Shown piece by piece: positions 13,837-16,764 of a stretch of DNA of 16,764 bases. Positions within the stretch are counted from its first letter, which is position 1. Each line of letters starts with the position of its first letter. The translations under genes were made by a program, and so were the position numbers. The DNA lies in assembly GCA_023424785.1 (NCBI GenBank), contig JAFADP010000059.1, positions 1 to 16,764 of the forward strand, read 5' to 3'. The notes under the pieces are model-generated. The model was given only the letters and a program-made list of their open reading frames with translations. It did not search any database and was not told where the DNA came from. The stretch comes from Bacillota bacterium. Its GTDB lineage: Bacteria > Bacillota > Clostridia > Clostridiales > Clostridiaceae.

Positions 13837-13862
13837 TAAGATAAATAATTAATTTTATCTTA
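13837..13862. repeat. Inverted repeat between the divergent 224-aa and HNH genes
   Basis: TAAGATAAA (13837-13845) and TTTATCTTA (13854-13862) form a perfect 9-bp inverted repeat around 8 AT bases. The position, about 45 bp before the 224-aa gene start, would suit an operator, but AT-rich sequence makes chance symmetry possible. Confidence 0.4.
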
Positions 13863-13995
13863 TATATTTATTATATTCCATTTTTTAATAAATTTATCTA
13901 TTTTTTCATTATTTATGTAAATTTTTCCATTTTCTTTTGAATCTTGTTATGTTTAGTACTATAATTATATTATAAAAATAAAAGGGGGCAACAGT

Positions 13996-14397
13996 TTGTA
14001 TAAATGTAGTATTTGTGGTGAAAAAGCCGATATACACCATATAGTTTATAGGAGCGAGGGTGGATTTGATATAGAGCTGAATTATAAATATTTATGTGCT
14101 CTACATCACAGGGGGAAAACAGGTCCTCATCAAGATAAATTAACTGACTTGCATTATAAGCTTGAGCTACAACAAAAATTATACGAAACTTTAACCAAGA
14201 ACTACTATTGGCCTAAAGAGCTATCCTCTATTTTAGGAATTCATAACGGAGCATTAAAAAGACTATTAAAAGACCTTAGAATTCATAAAGAAGGTTTTAA
14301 AAGGGACGATATAATCTTCAAGCTAATGGGTTCACAAATATACTCATATGAAATGTTAGATGAACTTGCTTTAGATTTAGATGAAGATTTTATATAA
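13996..14397 (+). CDS. HNH endonuclease family protein with C-terminal helix-turn-helix-like part
   Basis: The 133-residue protein has an N-terminal zinc-binding HNH module: Cys4-x2-Cys7, then His14-His15 (the catalytic His pair region), Asn29, Cys34-x2-His37-His38 and His45. The order and spacing fit small HNH nucleases, which cut DNA with a metal ion. Residues about 55-95, with YWPKELSSILGIHNGALKRLL, look like a helix-turn-helix, which might position the nuclease; the tail is acidic. The start is TTG at 13996, preceded by AGGGGG at seven bases; no ATG or GTG lies in frame before the first Cys, so TTG is needed to keep the zinc finger whole. It is a single gene with a strong terminator, divergent from the unknown 224-aa gene. 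It could be a free-standing homing-type nuclease, a defence gene or a regulator. Confidence 0.82.
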   Translation: MYKCSICGEKADIHHIVYRSEGGFDIELNYKYLCALHHRGKTGPHQDKLTDLHYKLELQQKLYETLTKNYYWPKELSSILGIHNGALKRLLKDLRIHKEGFKRDDIIFKLMGSQIYSYEMLDELALDLDEDFI

Positions 14398-14402
14398 ACT
14401 TT

Positions 14403-14444
14403 ACAGTGTGGAAAATAAAATTTTTTATTTTCCACACTGTTTTA
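14403..14444 (+). terminator. Terminator of the HNH gene, 17-bp perfect stem
   Basis: 14403-14419 is perfectly complementary to 14424-14440 around a 4-base loop, followed by TTTTAATTTC. It begins five bases after the HNH stop codon. Confidence 0.9.
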
Positions 14445-14463
14445 ATTTCTTATTTTTTCAATA

Positions 14464-14492
14464 TTGACATAATTTAATTTGATACATATAAT
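14464..14492 (+). promoter_or_regulatory. Consensus promoter of the thrS leader
   Basis: A perfect -35 TTGACA (14464-14469) and a perfect -10 TATAAT (14487-14492) are 17 bases apart. Transcription should start near 14499, giving a leader of about 285 bases before thrS. Confidence 0.92.
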
Positions 14493-14498
14493 TATCTT

Positions 14499-14750
14499 AA
14501 ATATGATAATACTATGATGAGACCAGTAGGCTAAAGGTATATTTTACAGAGAGAGACTGCATTAGCTGGAAGCAGACTTAAATGAAATTAGCTGAATACT
14601 ACCTCAGAGTGACTCTAATCAAGTCCGTTGCATCACGTTACGATGCTACTTAAGTGGCCATAATTATATTGTGGCAATTAAGGGTGGAACCACGGGAATT
14701 TAATGCTCTCGTCCCTTTTCAATTATGAAAGGAGACGATGAGCTTTTTTT
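14499..14750 (+). ncRNA. T-box leader of thrS (threonine)
   Basis: This tRNA-sensing leader has stem I blocks GACCAGTAG (14521-14529), AGAGAG and GCTGGAAGC, then GCTGAA followed by ACTACC. The specifier codon is ACT (14598-14600) or ACC (14601-14603), both threonine. The T-box itself, AGGGTGGAACCACGGG, is at 14681-14696; its TGGA bulge would pair with a tRNA ending in UCCA. Uncharged tRNA-Thr should stabilise the antiterminator and allow thrS expression. Confidence 0.94.
14705..14750 (+). terminator. T-box terminator
   Basis: GCTC-T-CGTC-CCTTTT (14705-14719) pairs with GAAAGG-A-GACG-AT-GAGC (ending 14743), followed by seven T (14744-14750). The 5' arm overlaps the sequence that pairs with the T-box, so the two folds exclude each other. 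Confidence 0.9.
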
Positions 14751-14782
14751 ATTTTAATAAACAATGAAAGGATGATATAAAA

Positions 14783-16714
14783 ATGATTAAAATCACTTTA
14801 AAAGATGGATCTGTAAGAGAAGCTGCTAAAGGTTCATCAGTTTTAGATGTTGCTAAATCAATAAGTGAAGGTTTAGCTAGAAACGCTCAATGTGGAAAAG
14901 TAAATGGAAAAGTTGCTGATTTAAGAACAATCTTAAATGAAGATTGCTCTTTAGAAATATGTACATTTGACAGCCAAGAAGGAAAAGATACTGTAAGACA
15001 CAGTGTTTCTCACGTATTAGCTGCTGCTGTTAAAAGATTATTCCCTGAAGTTAAAATTGCCATAGGACCATCAATTGAAAATGGATTCTACTACGATTTT
15101 GACACAGAAAAAGCTTTCACTGCTGAAGATTTAGTAAAGCTAGAAGATGAAATGAGAAAAATAATAAAGGAAAATCCTGCAATAGAAAGATTTGAACTTC
15201 CAAGAAACGAAGCTTTAGAACTTATGAAGGATGAGCCTTATAAAGTTGAATTAATAAATGATTTAGGTGAAGATGAAGTAATATCATTCTACAAAATAGG
15301 TGATTTTACAGACCTTTGTGCAGGTCCTCACGTTATGTCATTAAAGAATATAAAAGCTATTAAGCTACTTAGAACTGCTGGTGCTTACTGGAAAGGTGAC
15401 GAAAAGAATAAAATGCTTTCTAGAATATATGGTACTGCTTTCTTAAAGAAATCTGATTTAGATGCTCATTTAGAAGCTTTAGAAGAAGCTAAGAAAAGAG
15501 ATCATAATAAATTAGGTAGAGAACTTGGAATCTTTACAACTGATGAAAAAGTAGGTCAAGGTTTACCTCTATTCATGCCAAAGGGAGCTAAGATATTCCA
15601 AACTTTACAAAGATGGATTGAAGACGAAGAAGAAAAGAGAGGTTATGTTTTAACAAAAACTCCTTTCATGTCTAAAAATGATTTATTTAAAGCTTCAGGA
15701 CACTGGGATCACTACAAAGATGGTATGTTCGTATTAGGTGATGAAGAAGCAGACAACGAAGTAATGGCATTAAGACCAATGACTTGTCCATTCCAATTCA
15801 CAGTATACAATGCTAACCAACACAGCTACAGAGATCTTCCAATAAGATATGCTGAAACTTCTACTTTATTTAGAAAAGAATCTTCTGGAGAAATGCACGG
15901 ACTTATAAGAGTTAGACAATTCACATTATCTGAAGGTCATATAATCTGTACTCCAGAACAATTAGAATCTGAATTTAAAGAAGTTATAGATTTAATCAAC
16001 TACGTTATGAGCACTTTAGGAATCGATGGAGATATATCTTACAGATTCTCTAAATGGGATCCAAGCAACACTGAAAAATACATCAACAATCCAGAAGCTT
16101 GGGAAGCTACTCAAAACCAAATGAGAACTATATTAGATCACTTAAATATAGATTATGTTGAAGCTGAAGGTGAAGCTGCATTCTACGGACCAAAGCTTGA
16201 TATTCAATTCAAGAATGTTCATGGTAAAGAAGATACTATTATAACAGTTCAAATCGACTTTGCTTTAGGTGAAAGATTAGGAATGTCTTACATCGATAAA
16301 GATGGTAATAAAAAAGTTCCTTTCGTTATCCACAGATCATCAATTGGATGCTATGAAAGAACTATAGCTATGCTTATAGAAAAATATGCTGGTGCATTCC
16401 CAACTTGGTTAGCTCCAGTTCAAGTTAAAGTATTACCATTATCAGATAAGTACAATGACTACACTGATAAAGTTGTAAGAGAATTAAGAAACAGAGGAAT
16501 CAGAGTTGAAGCTGACTTAAGAGCTGAAAAGATTGGATACAAAATCAGAGAAGCTAGACTTGAAAGAGTTCCTTATATCTTCGTTGTAGGTGAAAAAGAA
16601 GAAGCTAACAATGAAGTTGCTGTAAGAAGCAGAAAGAACGGTGAAGAAGGACCAATAGCTTTAGATACTATGGTTAACAGAATAGCTGATGAAATAGCTA
16701 GAAAAGAAAGATAA
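14783..16714 (+). CDS. thrS: Threonyl-tRNA synthetase
   Basis: ThrRS charges tRNA-Thr with threonine in the cytoplasm. The 643-residue protein is full length. Domains in order: TGS (about 1-62); the editing domain with His73-x3-His77 and Cys179-x3-His183 (CAGPH), which removes mischarged serine; the class II catalytic core (about 245-535) with motif 2 around FRKESSGEMHG (363-373), zinc ligands Cys335 (MTCPF) and His386 (EGHI), a third His in the VIHRSSIG segment, and motif 3 GCYERTIAMLIE; and a C-terminal anticodon-binding domain (WLAPVQVKVLPLSDKY onward). AAAGGATG precedes the ATG. Codon use is richer in ATC, TTC, TAC and AAC than in the neighbouring genes, as expected for high expression. 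It is controlled by the T-box leader and ends in its own terminator. Confidence 0.98.
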   Translation: MIKITLKDGSVREAAKGSSVLDVAKSISEGLARNAQCGKVNGKVADLRTILNEDCSLEICTFDSQEGKDTVRHSVSHVLAAAVKRLFPEVKIAIGPSIENGFYYDFDTEKAFTAEDLVKLEDEMRKIIKENPAIERFELPRNEALELMKDEPYKVELINDLGEDEVISFYKIGDFTDLCAGPHVMSLKNIKAIKLLRTAGAYWKGDEKNKMLSRIYGTAFLKKSDLDAHLEALEEAKKRDHNKLGRELGIFTTDEKVGQGLPLFMPKGAKIFQTLQRWIEDEEEKRGYVLTKTPFMSKNDLFKASGHWDHYKDGMFVLGDEEADNEVMALRPMTCPFQFTVYNANQHSYRDLPIRYAETSTLFRKESSGEMHGLIRVRQFTLSEGHIICTPEQLESEFKEVIDLINYVMSTLGIDGDISYRFSKWDPSNTEKYINNPEAWEATQNQMRTILDHLNIDYVEAEGEAAFYGPKLDIQFKNVHGKEDTIITVQIDFALGERLGMSYIDKDGNKKVPFVIHRSSIGCYERTIAMLIEKYAGAFPTWLAPVQVKVLPLSDKYNDYTDKVVRELRNRGIRVEADLRAEKIGYKIREARLERVPYIFVVGEKEEANNEVAVRSRKNGEEGPIALDTMVNRIADEIARKER

Positions 16715-16730
16715 TATAAAATATCTTAAA

Positions 16731-16762
16731 TAAAAGGCAATGGACTTCCATTGCCTTTTATT
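16731..16762 (+). terminator. Terminator of thrS
   Basis: AAAAGGCAATGG (16732-16743) pairs perfectly with CCATTGCCTTTT (16748-16759) around the loop ACTT, followed by a short T-run at the window edge. Confidence 0.9.
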
Positions 16763-16764
16763 TC

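Overview
The window looks like chromosome of a low-GC Firmicute of Clostridium sensu stricto type, with a C. perfringens-like flavour. The reasons are very AT-rich intergenic DNA, strong AGGAGG-type ribosome binding sites, T-box and SAM-I leaders, a class D sortase and SigI/RsgI-family sequences. Species assignment is inference. Housekeeping genes (thrS, ispF, rluF, a tRNA-Lys) flank accessory material.

Left part (1-5530, all minus strand): a type I restriction-modification locus in the order hsdM, hsdS, a PLD-like nuclease gene, a small two-helix membrane protein gene, hsdR (cut by the window edge). The PLD gene follows hsdS by 31 bp and looks co-transcribed. The membrane protein gene lies beyond a 514-bp AT-only gap holding 37-bp tandem repeats. 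hsdR has its own promoter candidate behind a terminator. Two extra genes inside an RM locus suggest a compound defence module.

Middle (5640-10400, minus strand): a monofunctional manC; a secreted DUF4163/DUF3298 protein; a cluster of DnaA boxes (four perfect, four one-mismatch copies in about 430 bp); then a probable operon of class D sortase, a fusion gene, and rluF. The fusion is the most unusual gene here. Its N-terminal third resembles the C-terminal (region 4-like) half of sigma factor SigI. It continues through a linker into an RsgI-type anti-sigma domain, one membrane helix and a short outer domain. Sigma region 2 is missing and the helix-turn-helix recognition residues are changed.

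Right part (10500-16764): a small basic protein of unknown function and ispF (plus strand) converge on an NhaC-family transporter (minus strand), with a shared bidirectional terminator. The transporter has a full SAM-I riboswitch leader (promoter, aptamer, terminator), which points to methionine-related transport. The P3 arm of this aptamer carries an 80-bp AT-rich inverted repeat. Upstream are tRNA-Lys(CUU) with its own promoter and terminator, an unrecognised 224-aa gene, a divergent HNH nuclease gene with a TTG start, and thrS under a consensus promoter and a threonine T-box.

No IS element, prophage or CRISPR array was seen. Start codons were moved from the longest open frame where the ribosome binding site argued for it (manC, the DUF3298 gene, the sigma/anti-sigma fusion, the 61-aa ORF, ispF).
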